Shown here: positions 7,365 through 14,873 of the stretch, one piece after another
Layout: every line of letters starts with the position of its first letter
Position numbering within the stretch: the first letter of the stretch is position 1
IMG/VR virus record: IMGVR_UViG_3300025585_000174
Location: 1-23,255 of that record
Direction: 5' to 3' (one strand)
Length of the DNA stretch: 23,255 bases
Source of the DNA: a virus
Notes under the pieces: generated by a model
Told to the model about the DNA's origin: nothing
The model's input: only the letters and a program-made list of their open reading frames with translations
The model's database searches: none
Position numbers and translations under genes: made by a program

Positions 7365-9734
7365 TTACTCCACGCCGACGATGCGGCCCTTTTCTCTGAT
7401 GATGCGTTTCGGACGCTTGATCGCCTCGATGGCGTCCTTCGCTGTCGATTCGTTGGATCGAATCAGCGCGTCGATTGTGGCTTTGATGTCCTGACTCGCC
7501 GTAACCAACTGCTCGGCTGCGTCCTGAACTGACAGCTCGGCCTGGCGCAGCTTCTCGAGCTGCTCCTTCTCGTCCTCTTTCGCCTGCGCCTCGCGGAACT
7601 TGAGCGAGGTCTCGAGGCGCAGCTGCTCGAGCTGAAGAAGCTTCTTCTCGGTCTCGATCTCGTCGAGCACGTTGGGAGCAGGCGAGGCGGCAGAAGTGCT
7701 GGCCGGGGCGCCAGGCGTGGCCGAGGGAGGGGAGGCGGACGCAGCCACGGGTTCGACGCCAATGCCCGCCAGCACCTCTGCCGTTTTCGCTTGCTTCAGT
7801 TCCGCATCCGCAATCGTGTCGATCACATCCGCGCGGGCCTTCTCGGCCTTGGCGACGGCTTCCTCCGCTGCGGCTTGCAGGTAGATCGCATTCGGATCCT
7901 GCGGCTGGCCTTGGCCTGCGGCCAGCTCCATCTCGGCTAGCTCTTCCTCGGTCGGCTTGACCACGCCCATGCCGACCAGGCGCTTGCGGAAGAAGTCCTG
8001 AACGTCGCCGAGTCCTTCGGCCTCCATGTTCATGAGTGCCAAAGCCTGAAGCACCATCTGCGTCTCTGGGTCGCTCGTAATCTGCATCATGCCTGTCAGC
8101 GCGCGCACGGCTGCGCTCTTCTTGCTGGCGCTGCTTGGGCCGACATCAGCAACCACGTCGAACTTGGCGTCGGAGAGATCGTGCTCGAACTCGATGCGCC
8201 CCGTCTCCTCATCCACCTTCGGACGCATGAGCACCAGCGGCTGCGTGTCGCCGGTGACCGCCACGCCCTTCATTTTCCGGCCTTCTTCGACGTAAATCTC
8301 CTGCGCCATCGCGAGCCAGATCTCGCCACAGCGCTTCATCGCTTTGGCAAAATTGCTCATGTAGATAAACGTCTGGCCGTCCAGACGCTGCTGGATCATC
8401 TCAACGGCCTTGCCGCTGATATTGCTAACAATCTTGTCGGCCTCGCCTTGGTTCCCCAAGATATCGGCCATGTCCTGCTCTGTGAGCTGAAGCAGCCCTG
8501 CCAAAGCAGGCGGGATTGCAGGCGAGCGCGTGTAGGCCAGCGGGCCAGCGAACTGCTGGGTTCCGTCAGTTGAATTGATCGGGTTGACCAACAAATAGGG
8601 ATAATTCTTGATATTATCCTCAGCCCACATCACCTGGTGCCCGGCCACCTGCTCCGGCACCATGATCGGCTTCTCGACAGACGACAGCGCGCTAATCTCG
8701 CCGAGCTTGGACAGTTGCATGTTTTTGAGGCGCTGCGCGTCTTTCGCCAAACGCACGTGACCCATGCAGCGCTCGACGTTATCGACGAACCAGCGCTTCC
8801 CGTAGACCGGAACGACCGGAATGCAGGTGCCGGGGATGTAACCGCAGTCCTCGAGGATCTTTCCGCCTGAGAGAATGTACTTTCTCACACGACGCCGCTT
8901 GATGCGCCGCTGCTTGACCTCAACCGCACCGATTGCCGCTAGCGTTTCCTCAAGCTCTTCGTCGGCCTCGAAGTCGCTTTGAGAGTACTTTTCCTCGCTG
9001 TCGTCGATGTTGCGGAAGGTCCGAATCAGCTCGGACGCCTCTTCCACGCGGTAGTATTCAGCCAGATACACCACGTCCGGCGTGTCCCAGTCGAACTCGA
9101 CCTGCTGCACCAGCTTCGGCCAGTCGGACGGGTCGTCGCCCCACTCCTCTTTGTACGCCTCGCGCGTGACGGAATGCACGACGTAGCAGTACCGCGCGTC
9201 GGCTTTGTCCTGGCGCTTGGCGTCGAGATCGAAGAAGACTGAACTATCAGCGTCGAAGATAGGCTCGATCTTGATGCGCTGGTGTTCGTTCTCTGGGTCG
9301 TACTCGTCTTCGTAGCAAGAGCGCAGCCGCCAGGCGCCGAAGCCACCGGCCACCGCTTCCTCAAAGGCGTTGTCGTAAGCCTCATCAGCCGTCGAATCCT
9401 GCTCGTCGGCGCGGAACAGCATGTCGCATGTCTCGGCCAGCTTCTCATTCGTCGCGCCGTCTTTGGCGATGAAGTCCACCGTGACGCGGCTGTTGCGGTA
9501 CTCGTTGATGATGCGGATCACCGCAAGGTGAATCTTATTGACTTCAAAGCGCGGTTTGTTCTCGAACTGGTAGCCGAGCGGGCCTTCCCACTGCGCGCCG
9601 CTGAGAGAGTAGAACCGTCGATCCTGCAGGCACTGCAGCCGCTCGTCGCGAAGCGCAGACTGGATATCGTCGAAGCGGCTCAGCGCCTCCTCGTGTACGT
9701 CAAGCAGTCGTTGTTCTTTACTGATTCGAGCCAT
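7365..9734 (-). CDS. Portal protein, P22 gp1-like
   Basis: 789 aa (P22 gp1 is about 725 aa). It begins one base after the terminase stop. The N-terminal region has a helical start, then QDRRFYSLSGAQWEGPLG and KPRFEVNKIHLAVIRIINEYRNSRVTV (about 38-87), the usual opening of P22-type portals. Further on, IGAVEVKQRRIKRRRVRKYILSG and CIPVVPVYGKRWFVDN are typical of this family. Residues about 640-690 are a proline/alanine/serine linker. The last 100 or so residues are a charged helical coil ending KRPKRIIREKGRIVGVE, equivalent to the barrel region that extends inside the P22 head. The dodecameric ring is the channel for DNA entry and exit and docks the terminase. Confidence 0.93.
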   Translation of the reverse strand: MARISKEQRLLDVHEEALSRFDDIQSALRDERLQCLQDRRFYSLSGAQWEGPLGYQFENKPRFEVNKIHLAVIRIINEYRNSRVTVDFIAKDGATNEKLAETCDMLFRADEQDSTADEAYDNAFEEAVAGGFGAWRLRSCYEDEYDPENEHQRIKIEPIFDADSSVFFDLDAKRQDKADARYCYVVHSVTREAYKEEWGDDPSDWPKLVQQVEFDWDTPDVVYLAEYYRVEEASELIRTFRNIDDSEEKYSQSDFEADEELEETLAAIGAVEVKQRRIKRRRVRKYILSGGKILEDCGYIPGTCIPVVPVYGKRWFVDNVERCMGHVRLAKDAQRLKNMQLSKLGEISALSSVEKPIMVPEQVAGHQVMWAEDNIKNYPYLLVNPINSTDGTQQFAGPLAYTRSPAIPPALAGLLQLTEQDMADILGNQGEADKIVSNISGKAVEMIQQRLDGQTFIYMSNFAKAMKRCGEIWLAMAQEIYVEEGRKMKGVAVTGDTQPLVLMRPKVDEETGRIEFEHDLSDAKFDVVADVGPSSASKKSAAVRALTGMMQITSDPETQMVLQALALMNMEAEGLGDVQDFFRKRLVGMGVVKPTEEELAEMELAAGQGQPQDPNAIYLQAAAEEAVAKAEKARADVIDTIADAELKQAKTAEVLAGIGVEPVAASASPPSATPGAPASTSAASPAPNVLDEIETEKKLLQLEQLRLETSLKFREAQAKEDEKEQLEKLRQAELSVQDAAEQLVTASQDIKATIDALIRSNESTAKDAIEAIKRPKRIIREKGRIVGVE

Positions 9735-9735
9735 G

Positions 9736-10953
9736 CTATCTCCAGCGATTCGCCACGGCTAGCGGCGTCACCTCGGCGACTGGCCGCGCAGCCTGCGCCC
9801 TGCGGACGCCTTCAAGCGCATATCGTAACGCATCGATACAGTGATTGTCTCTGTCCTGCAGAACAGGAAGCACGGCTCCTGTCAAGGTGTCCGTCTTGTA
9901 ACTGTAGAGCGACAGCTCATCAATGACGTGCTGGCAGCGCGGGTGAACGACGATATCGTAGGATTTCAGCCACTCGATGCCCTCAAAGACACTGTTCGCG
10001 CCCTTCACCGCCGCAGTGATTCGCGGGAAGCCATGCTTTCGCATGTGGCTGATTGTCTCGGGCCGCGAGCTATCGGCCACCATCGGCCACTTCTCGGCCT
10101 CCGGCACCGACATGAACAGGTCCGGCGTTGCTGTTATGTCGCAGCCCAGCGCGTAGGCCTCGTGGTCGACGTACAGAGTCCGACCGACCAAGTGACAGCG
10201 AACCAATACAGTCGGGTCGACCGCAAAGCCCCAGTCGGCGCCGAGCCTGTGAATCGCGTCCTTGGGAGCTTCGAACTCCTCGACCTTCCAGTTTCGGAAC
10301 ACGCGCGCCTCTGAATTCGTCAGGTAAGCGCCGCGCCAGACGTGCTGGTACTTTTCCGGGTCGCGGGCGCGGTCGTACTCCATCTCGGCGCGCAGGACTT
10401 CGGGGAACCATGGGTTCGAGTCGTAGTTGACAGTCACCAGCCGCGTTGAAGGCGGCAGCGTCGAGCCTGAGAACATCACCTCGACCGGATCGGTTTCGTA
10501 TTTCGGATTCCAAGTTAGCCAGATTTGGCTGCCTTCCTGTCGGATGGTCGGGATCAAAGTATCAAGACTCGACTGGCTGACCGTCTGCGCTTCTTCGATC
10601 CAGCAGACCTCGATGCCTTCCATCGACTTCACCGAGTCGACGTTTGTTCTCAACCCGGCGAACAGGAACAAGCTGCCGTTCTTGCCTCTGATCTCTGTAT
10701 CCGTTGAGACGAAGAACTTCCCTAGCCCGCAGCGCGCAATCTCGTCGTCTAGGAGGCGTTTTACCGAGTCCCTGATACTCTTCTGTATCTCCCGAGCGCA
10801 AAGCACCCGTAGAGGCTTCTGTGCGGCCCTGAGCACTAATGCGGTGGCGACCGACCGGCTCTTGCCGGAACCACGCCCGCCGCGCACGGCGATGTATCGC
10901 GCCGACTCGTCAAAAAGAACTTCGGCCCAGTCGGGCAAGTTAGCTTCAGCCAT
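9736..10953 (-). CDS. Terminase large subunit (ATPase/nuclease)
   Basis: 405 aa, Terminase_3-type motor. Walker A is GGRGSGKS (residues 25-32), Walker B is VCWIEEAQ (116-123), and the coupling motif is LTWNP (146-150). The C-terminal RNase H-fold nuclease shows its acidic residues in GADWGFAVDP (Asp240), MVADSSRPE (Asp294) and RDNHCIDALRYA (Asp369/Asp374). All motifs are intact. The enzyme cuts concatemeric DNA and pumps it into the procapsid through the portal encoded next. The ATG overlaps the small terminase stop by 8 bases, which suggests coupled translation. This kind of large subunit fits headful (pac) packaging in P22/Sf6-like phages, though the packaging mode is not proved here. Confidence 0.95.
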   Translation of the reverse strand: MAEANLPDWAEVLFDESARYIAVRGGRGSGKSRSVATALVLRAAQKPLRVLCAREIQKSIRDSVKRLLDDEIARCGLGKFFVSTDTEIRGKNGSLFLFAGLRTNVDSVKSMEGIEVCWIEEAQTVSQSSLDTLIPTIRQEGSQIWLTWNPKYETDPVEVMFSGSTLPPSTRLVTVNYDSNPWFPEVLRAEMEYDRARDPEKYQHVWRGAYLTNSEARVFRNWKVEEFEAPKDAIHRLGADWGFAVDPTVLVRCHLVGRTLYVDHEAYALGCDITATPDLFMSVPEAEKWPMVADSSRPETISHMRKHGFPRITAAVKGANSVFEGIEWLKSYDIVVHPRCQHVIDELSLYSYKTDTLTGAVLPVLQDRDNHCIDALRYALEGVRRAQAARPVAEVTPLAVANRWR

Positions 10954-11368
10954 TGGGCTTTACGAAGTTCACGTTGATGCCGACCTGAAGCGGCGACTCC
11001 TCATCAGCCGCCAGCGCCACCCGCTCGCCGTAGCGTTTCGGGGCCAGCTTGGACAGTAGCCACTTGCGGGTATCGACCTGCAAGCGCATCGCCTGCACTG
11101 CGCCGTTGTCGACCTTGCCGTCTGGCGTCAAAGGCGGCGGTTGGTCGGCGATCTGAAGGATCTCTCCGGCGATGAAGTCGTGAAGCTCTTCTCTAGCTCG
11201 CGCGTATTCTGCGGCAAGTTGTGGATCCTGATTCAGCCAATCGTTCAAACAGCTTTGAGGAACCCCGTTTTTCTTGCACGCCTTTAGCGCGCTAAGGCCG
11301 TTTCTCATGTCGGCGAAAATATCTGCGCAAACTTTTTCGCGGTCGTATTTTCTAGCCTTTGGTCTCAT
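10946..11368 (-). CDS. Terminase small subunit (Sf6-like)
   Basis: 140 aa from ATG 11368; a TTG at 11383 is an alternative. The N-terminal part has a helix-turn-helix (GLSALKACKKNGVPQSCLNDWL, about residues 25-46), then a helical core (DPQLAAEYARAREELHDFIAGEILQIAD) and QAMRLQVDTRKWLLSKLAPKRYG. This is the layout of Sf6-type small terminases, which recognise the packaging site and hand DNA to the large subunit. The start lies 17 bases inside the DUF3310 gene and the end overlaps the large subunit by 8 bases. No pac site can be picked out by eye, but in many phages it lies within or near this gene. Confidence 0.88.
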   Translation of the reverse strand: MRPKARKYDREKVCADIFADMRNGLSALKACKKNGVPQSCLNDWLNQDPQLAAEYARAREELHDFIAGEILQIADQPPPLTPDGKVDNGAVQAMRLQVDTRKWLLSKLAPKRYGERVALAADEESPLQVGINVNFVKPNG

Positions 11369-11573
11369 TACCGACAATCTCAATCAATTTATCCAAATAA
11401 TGCCTCGCCTTCTCCAAGTCGGCGACGCCGCCTTTGTCCTTCCAGCGCGTGACGTATTTTACGACATTACCCTCAAAAAACCCTAAGTTATTAGCCGCTA
11501 TATAATCCCACGGCTGCATGGCTCGATCCATGTAGTGAGTCCCGCCGAGCTGGCGGGAGTTGGCATCTTGCAC
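11352..11573 (-). CDS. DUF3310 protein (T7 gp1.7-like)
   Basis: 73 aa, GTG start at 11573 with AAGGAGT 6 bases upstream, far better than any internal start. The sequence (QLGGTHYMDRAMQPWDYI, NNLGFFEGNVVKYVTRW, DLEKARHYLDKLIE) is the DUF3310 signature. T7 gp1.7, a nucleotide kinase acting on dTMP and dGMP, carries this domain; whether the short stand-alone forms have the same activity is uncertain. Placed before the terminase genes, it may serve nucleotide metabolism late in infection. The end overlaps the small terminase start. Confidence 0.86.
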   Translation of the reverse strand: MQDANSRQLGGTHYMDRAMQPWDYIAANNLGFFEGNVVKYVTRWKDKGGVADLEKARHYLDKLIEIVGNETKG

Positions 11574-11632
11574 AATCTTACTCCTTTCCGCGTCTGTACC
11601 GCTTCAATGCTACAAACTTGCCGATACATGCT

Positions 11633-11740
11633 GGAACAAAGGAACAACACTTAGTGTTGTTGTTCCTGTTTGTTCCCCTGCATGTACCCTTATCCCGGGG
11701 AACAAAACGGAACTGTTCCCCTATTGTTCCGTTTTGTTCC
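11633..11740. repeat. Paired GTTCC/GGAAC iteron-like repeats with nested hairpins
   Basis: Four GGAAC (11633, 11641, 11699, 11709) and five GTTCC (11662, 11672, 11715, 11726, 11736) fall in 108 bases. Three pairs are spaced exactly 10 bases apart, one helical turn. GGAACAAAACGGAAC (11699-11713) and GTTCCGTTTTGTTCC (11726-11740) are a perfect 15-bp inverted repeat. TGTTCCCC (11671-11678), GGGGAACA (11697-11704) and TGTTCCCC (11714-11721) allow two mutually exclusive hairpins. AACAACAC/GTGTTGTT (11643-11661) is another 8-bp stem. The set fills the gap between primase-helicase and DUF3310 and enters the 3' end of the helicase gene. It may be a replication origin, an operator or an RNA switch; no T-run marks a terminator. 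Confidence 0.85.
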
Positions 11741-13592
11741 GCAGCGCCAGCATAGCACTACTGTGCACCTCATCGACAACTAACCAGCCGGAACCATATA
11801 CTTCAATGATATTATTAGATATTAACTCGCATATTATGCGACCCTTTTGGTTGGGCTTCACGTAGATCTTGGCCGACGCCTCCTTGATGCCCTTGTCATC
11901 AATTAGATATTGAATTAAATCGTCCCGAGATAAATACGGCAAATTCATCCGAACATCTTTGCCGCTTGATTCCCAGGCCGACTCGAACTGGTTTCGATGC
12001 TGCGCAAGCTTGCTGTTTACGTTCATCGCGGCGGTATCAGCCTCGACCATAACCCCGCTGGTGACGGGTTCTCCGTCCTCATCGACCCAGCCTGGTATCT
12101 GCACGCCCTGTATCCGAACGTTCACGGGTTCCGGTATTTCGGCGTCTTTGCTCTTCCGCTGGATGAGCTGAATCACCTCGCCCGGCACCACTGATATCTC
12201 GACATCAAGCGCGCCACGCCACGCGCTGGAGCCTCTGGCGCGATGCTGTGCTTCCTCGCTTACGCCGGTATGGTGGACCAGTATCACAGTGCAGTCGAAC
12301 TCGCGCATCAGCCCGGCGCAGGCGTCCAGCATGGTCTTGGCGTCTTGGGCAGAGTTCTCGTCGCCTGCAAGGAATCGGTGCAGGGTATCAACAACGATGA
12401 CGCGCGGCGGGCTTTCGAGCAGTCGAATATGCTCGACCGCCTTGATGTAGCCGCTCGGCGTATTCAAGTCGCAGCCGCTGTCGGATATCCACATGTCGCC
12501 GATTCGCTCGACGCCGTGCAGGTGCTTCCACGCCGCCAGGCGCGCCCGTAGGCCGACGTGACCTTCGCCAGCGAGGTAGACAACACCGCCCTGCCGGACC
12601 TTCTTTCCGAGCCATTCTGGCTGGCCTGACGCGATGCGCGCCACCCAGTCGAGAACTTGAAACGTCTTGCCGGACCCACTTGGTCCGTGGACCATGATCA
12701 TGGCATCGGCCTGAATCCAGCCCTTCACCAGCCACTTGATGGGCGCGGGCTGTTGGCTGAAGTCATCCGCGTTGTGTAGCCAGCGGTCTTTTGTCTGGTT
12801 GCGCAGCAGCTCCTCGGCGACTGCGGTGCCGAGCGCGACGCTGGCGGCCTTGTCCTCTTCTGGTTCGTATCGAGCCACCGAGCGCGCGATCTGCGCAATC
12901 TCACTCGCAGGAAGCGGCACGTCGCAGCGAGTCTCATTTGCGACATTTAGCGCGGCCAGAATCTCGGCCTCGGTCATGCCGTGGTAGCGCATCGACCCGG
13001 CAAGCGATGTCAGTCCGGCGTTTCGGTTGCCGGTTATCAACCCGCCGTCGACAGCCACCGATCGCTTTCGCTCCGACATTGCGCCGACCCAGCGGGTCGG
13101 AACAGGCATGACCGCGACGCCTTCCATGGGATCGCTGGAGCCTTCCCACTCGTATGATTTTCCGCCGATCTCCGACGGATAAGCGATGAAGTAGCGCCCG
13201 TCTGACAGGAAGTCGACACCCTGCGCCAGCTTTGACGATCGCAGGCCTGGCTCCCATAGCGCAAGTCGGTGTTCGCCACCACCTGCCGTCAGCTGTACCG
13301 GCCCGTCGAGCGAATCGCCTACGCGCTCAAGCCAGTCGTCCCAGCCTTCGCGCCCGCCATTCCGCGGGTCAATGTCGAAAACAACGATGCCGCTGATCTC
13401 GCCAGCAGCAATCGCAACGTTGTAGTCCGGGTTCTCTCGCCACCAGCGTTCAATTTGCTTCGTGTCTGTCGTCGCATCGTGCACGCCGTGTTGAGTCGCT
13501 GGCAGCTTGCTGTTTGGCTGCACTGGCAGAACATGCCAGCCGACTGACGCATACCAAAGCGCGGCGTCAAGCCTGCTGATCGTCATCTGCAT
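11721..13592 (-). CDS. Primase-helicase: PrimPol-type primase fused to RepA-like helicase
   Basis: 623 aa. The N-terminal domain is a bifunctional primase/polymerase (PrimPol) fold: YASVGWHVLPVQPNSKLPAT (14-33), the catalytic pair VFDIDPRNGG (Asp73, Asp75) and GGGEHRL (His108). The C-terminal motor has Walker A HGPSGSGKT (302-310), Walker B VIVVDTL (398-404) and VILVHHTG (436-443), typical of hexameric RepA-like helicases. The last 100 or so residues look like a winged-helix segment. It would unwind DNA and make primers for phage replication. It overlaps the cro-like gene by 26 bases and is transcribed with the late genes, while other replication genes run the other way. The start could also be the ATG two codons later. 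Confidence 0.93.
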   Translation of the reverse strand: MQMTISRLDAALWYASVGWHVLPVQPNSKLPATQHGVHDATTDTKQIERWWRENPDYNVAIAAGEISGIVVFDIDPRNGGREGWDDWLERVGDSLDGPVQLTAGGGEHRLALWEPGLRSSKLAQGVDFLSDGRYFIAYPSEIGGKSYEWEGSSDPMEGVAVMPVPTRWVGAMSERKRSVAVDGGLITGNRNAGLTSLAGSMRYHGMTEAEILAALNVANETRCDVPLPASEIAQIARSVARYEPEEDKAASVALGTAVAEELLRNQTKDRWLHNADDFSQQPAPIKWLVKGWIQADAMIMVHGPSGSGKTFQVLDWVARIASGQPEWLGKKVRQGGVVYLAGEGHVGLRARLAAWKHLHGVERIGDMWISDSGCDLNTPSGYIKAVEHIRLLESPPRVIVVDTLHRFLAGDENSAQDAKTMLDACAGLMREFDCTVILVHHTGVSEEAQHRARGSSAWRGALDVEISVVPGEVIQLIQRKSKDAEIPEPVNVRIQGVQIPGWVDEDGEPVTSGVMVEADTAAMNVNSKLAQHRNQFESAWESSGKDVRMNLPYLSRDDLIQYLIDDKGIKEASAKIYVKPNQKGRIICELISNNIIEVYGSGWLVVDEVHSSAMLALRNKTEQ

Positions 13593-13749
13593 CTGCCTTC
13601 AACTCACCCTTGGTTTTAAGCTCCAGCTCGTACTGCCTGCCCATCGGCGGGTGGTCACCCCACTGGTAAATGGTCTGCGGCCAGACCTTCAGCTCGTCCG
13701 CCAGCGCCTTGATGCTGCCGAAGTATGCAATCGCCTCTTTCGTCGTCAT
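13567..13749 (-). CDS. Cro-like transcription regulator (P22 Cro type)
   Basis: 60 aa. MTTKEAIAYFGSIKALADEL then KVWPQTIYQWGDHPP and RQYELELKTKGEL follow the P22 Cro pattern (helix-turn-helix at about 12-32, ending with an E/L-rich helix). It probably binds the operator in front of its own gene and controls both divergent promoters. It is the first gene of the leftward unit and overlaps the primase-helicase by 26 bases. The acidic tail (ADADDDQQA) comes from that overlap. The ribosome-binding site is weak. No partner repressor (CI/C2 type) is encoded in the window, so a lysogeny switch cannot be claimed. Confidence 0.87.
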   Translation of the reverse strand: MTTKEAIAYFGSIKALADELKVWPQTIYQWGDHPPMGRQYELELKTKGELKADADDDQQA

Positions 13750-13774
13750 TTTCCAGTTTCTTTTTCAAACGGTG

Positions 13775-13803
13775 TTGACATCCTAACCGGATAACCGTAC
13801 ATT
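13775..13803 (+). promoter_or_regulatory. Rightward sigma70-type promoter
   Basis: TTGACA (13775-13780), 17-base spacer, TACATT (13798-13803). The -35 box is perfect and the -10 box keeps the key TA....T positions. Transcription would start near 13810 and read into the 117-aa gene and the Sak4-like operon. The spacer holds the putative operator. Confidence 0.85.
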
Positions 13804-13808
13804 GTCCA
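13780..13808 (-). promoter_or_regulatory. Leftward sigma70-type promoter overlapping the rightward one
   Basis: Read on the minus strand: TGGACA (13808-13803), 17-base spacer, TAGGAT (13785-13780). Transcription would start near 13773 and read into the cro-like gene with a leader of about 25 bases. The two promoters occupy nearly the same 34 bases, so polymerase should not be able to occupy both at once. Confidence 0.78.
13785..13797. promoter_or_regulatory. Putative operator between the divergent promoters
   Basis: AACCG occurs twice 8 bases apart (13785-13789 and 13793-13797), and TAACCGGATA (13784-13793) is an imperfect 10-bp palindrome (8 of 10 positions). The site lies in the spacer of both promoters, so a bound Cro-like dimer would block both. 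Binding by the cro-like product is inferred from location. Confidence 0.55.
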
Positions 13809-13851
13809 CATGCCCGAACGGAATCGCCGAAGGGGCTGAAGGAGAAACGAA

Positions 13852-14205
13852 ATGATGCACAAATTCCTTACCTCCGCCGTTGCCGATTTTGAGCGGGCCG
13901 CACTGCCGTATGGCGAGTGCGACTTTTGGTGGGAGTTCGGAGCGGAGCGGGAATTCCGCGACGCTCCAGCGCCGTTCACGGTTGAGTCTTTTGACTCGAC
14001 TGAAAGGCGTGAGTGGCAGGGGCGTCAGTTAATAACTGACGGCGCGGTCGGCGTCCAACTGCTGGACGCGAATGGGCGCATCTGGCGCAAGGCCGGCGTC
14101 TGGGTCGAGGGCGATCTCGTCAAGGATGCCAGAGGATACCTCTGGCTTAAGGACCATGTAGCCGCAATCGACGGCGATCACCAAAACGGAGGGGCCGCCC
14201 TATGA
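13852..14205 (+). CDS. Unknown protein, first gene of the rightward operon
   Basis: 117 aa with AAGGAG 7 bases before ATG 13852. I do not recognise the family. It is rich in tryptophan (WWEFG, REWQG, RIWRKAGVWVEG, YLWLKD) and mixed in charge, with no membrane segment, signal peptide, helix-turn-helix or cysteine cluster. The second half reads as short beta-strands (GAVGVQLLDANGRIWRKAGVWV, GYLWLKDHVAAI). Its stop overlaps the Sak4-like start (ATGA), so it belongs to the recombination operon. The first gene behind an early phage promoter is often a host-takeover or regulatory factor, but nothing here proves that. The coding sequence contains several perfect hairpins and rare codons (TTA, ATA, AGA) at stem positions. 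Confidence 0.75.
   Translation: MMHKFLTSAVADFERAALPYGECDFWWEFGAEREFRDAPAPFTVESFDSTERREWQGRQLITDGAVGVQLLDANGRIWRKAGVWVEGDLVKDARGYLWLKDHVAAIDGDHQNGGAAL
13900..14146 (+). other. Cluster of hairpins inside the 117-aa gene
   Basis: Six stem-loops can be drawn on the transcript. They are 13900-13920 (8 bp with one bulge), 13939-13967 (GGAGCG/CGCTCC and GCGG/CCGC flanking a tandem G-A mismatch), 13984-13997 (GAGTC-TTTT-GACTC), 14024-14040 (GTCAGTTA around A), 14051-14069 (GCGTCCA/TGGACGC) and 14128-14146 (GCCAGAGG-ATA-CCTCTGGC, perfect 8 bp). They may form an early-leader RNA structure. No known RNA family is recognised. Confidence 0.5.
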
Positions 14206-14873
14206 AACTCCAACGAACCAACTCAATCGCCGACCAGGGCCAAAAGTTTCTGGGCTACGGCGCCGCAGGCGTCGGTAAAACTTCACTTATACCGACACTT
14301 CCCGACCCAATCATCCTATCGTCAGAAGGAGGCCTCTTATCGATCCGGGATGCTGACCTGCCATTCATTGAGATCGCGACCATGGCCGACCTGCACGAAG
14401 CCTACGCTTGGCTCGTCGGCAGCGACGAGGCGAAGGTCTATCAGTCCGTCGCGCTCGACAGCATCAGCGAGATCGCTGAGGTTGTCTTAAACAGCGAGAA
14501 GAAAGCGACAAAAGACCCGAGACAAGCATACGGCGCCATGCAGGAACAGATGGCGGATCTTATTCGCGCCTTCCGCGACCTGCCCGGCAAGCACGTCTAT
14601 ATGAGCGCGAAGCTGGACAAAAGTCAGGACGAGATGGGCAAGATCCTCTACGCGCCCTCGATGCCCGGAAATAAAACCGGGCAGATGTTGCCGTACTTTT
14701 TCGACGAGGTATTGGCTCTGCGCGTCGAGAAGGACGCAGACGGCAACCCCGTCCGCGTGCTGCAGTGCCAGCCTGACGGCGCGTGGCTTGCGAAGGACCG
14801 AAGCGGCGCGCTCGATATGTGGGAAGAGCCGGATCTTGGGGCACTGATCAAGAAGATCGGAGGCGAGCTGTGA
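14202..14873 (+). CDS. Sak4-like RecA-fold recombination ATPase (AAA_24)
   Basis: 223 aa. Walker A is GAAGVGKT (20-27), preceded by QKFLGYG; Walker B-like VALDSIS lies at 83-89 (Asp86). IILSSEGGLLSI and HVYMSAKLDKSQDEMGK are typical of the AAA_24 (PF13479) phage ATPases, among which Sak4 is the studied example. Sak4 proteins have a RecA core and promote single-strand annealing with a partner SSB. A DUF669 SSB-like protein is encoded two genes on, which is the usual pairing. The ATG overlaps the preceding stop, with GGAGGGG 7 bases upstream. It acts in recombination-linked replication or repair of phage DNA. Confidence 0.88.
   Translation: MKLQRTNSIADQGQKFLGYGAAGVGKTSLIPTLPDPIILSSEGGLLSIRDADLPFIEIATMADLHEAYAWLVGSDEAKVYQSVALDSISEIAEVVLNSEKKATKDPRQAYGAMQEQMADLIRAFRDLPGKHVYMSAKLDKSQDEMGKILYAPSMPGNKTGQMLPYFFDEVLALRVEKDADGNPVRVLQCQPDGAWLAKDRSGALDMWEEPDLGALIKKIGGEL

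Noticed and set aside
9282-9926. Plus-strand frame opposite portal and terminase
   Set aside because: Antisense shadow of two conserved genes; no start signal or motif.
11697-11721. Terminator for the primase-helicase transcript
   Set aside because: The hairpin lacks a T-run on either strand and overlaps the repeat array, so a regulatory or origin role fits better.
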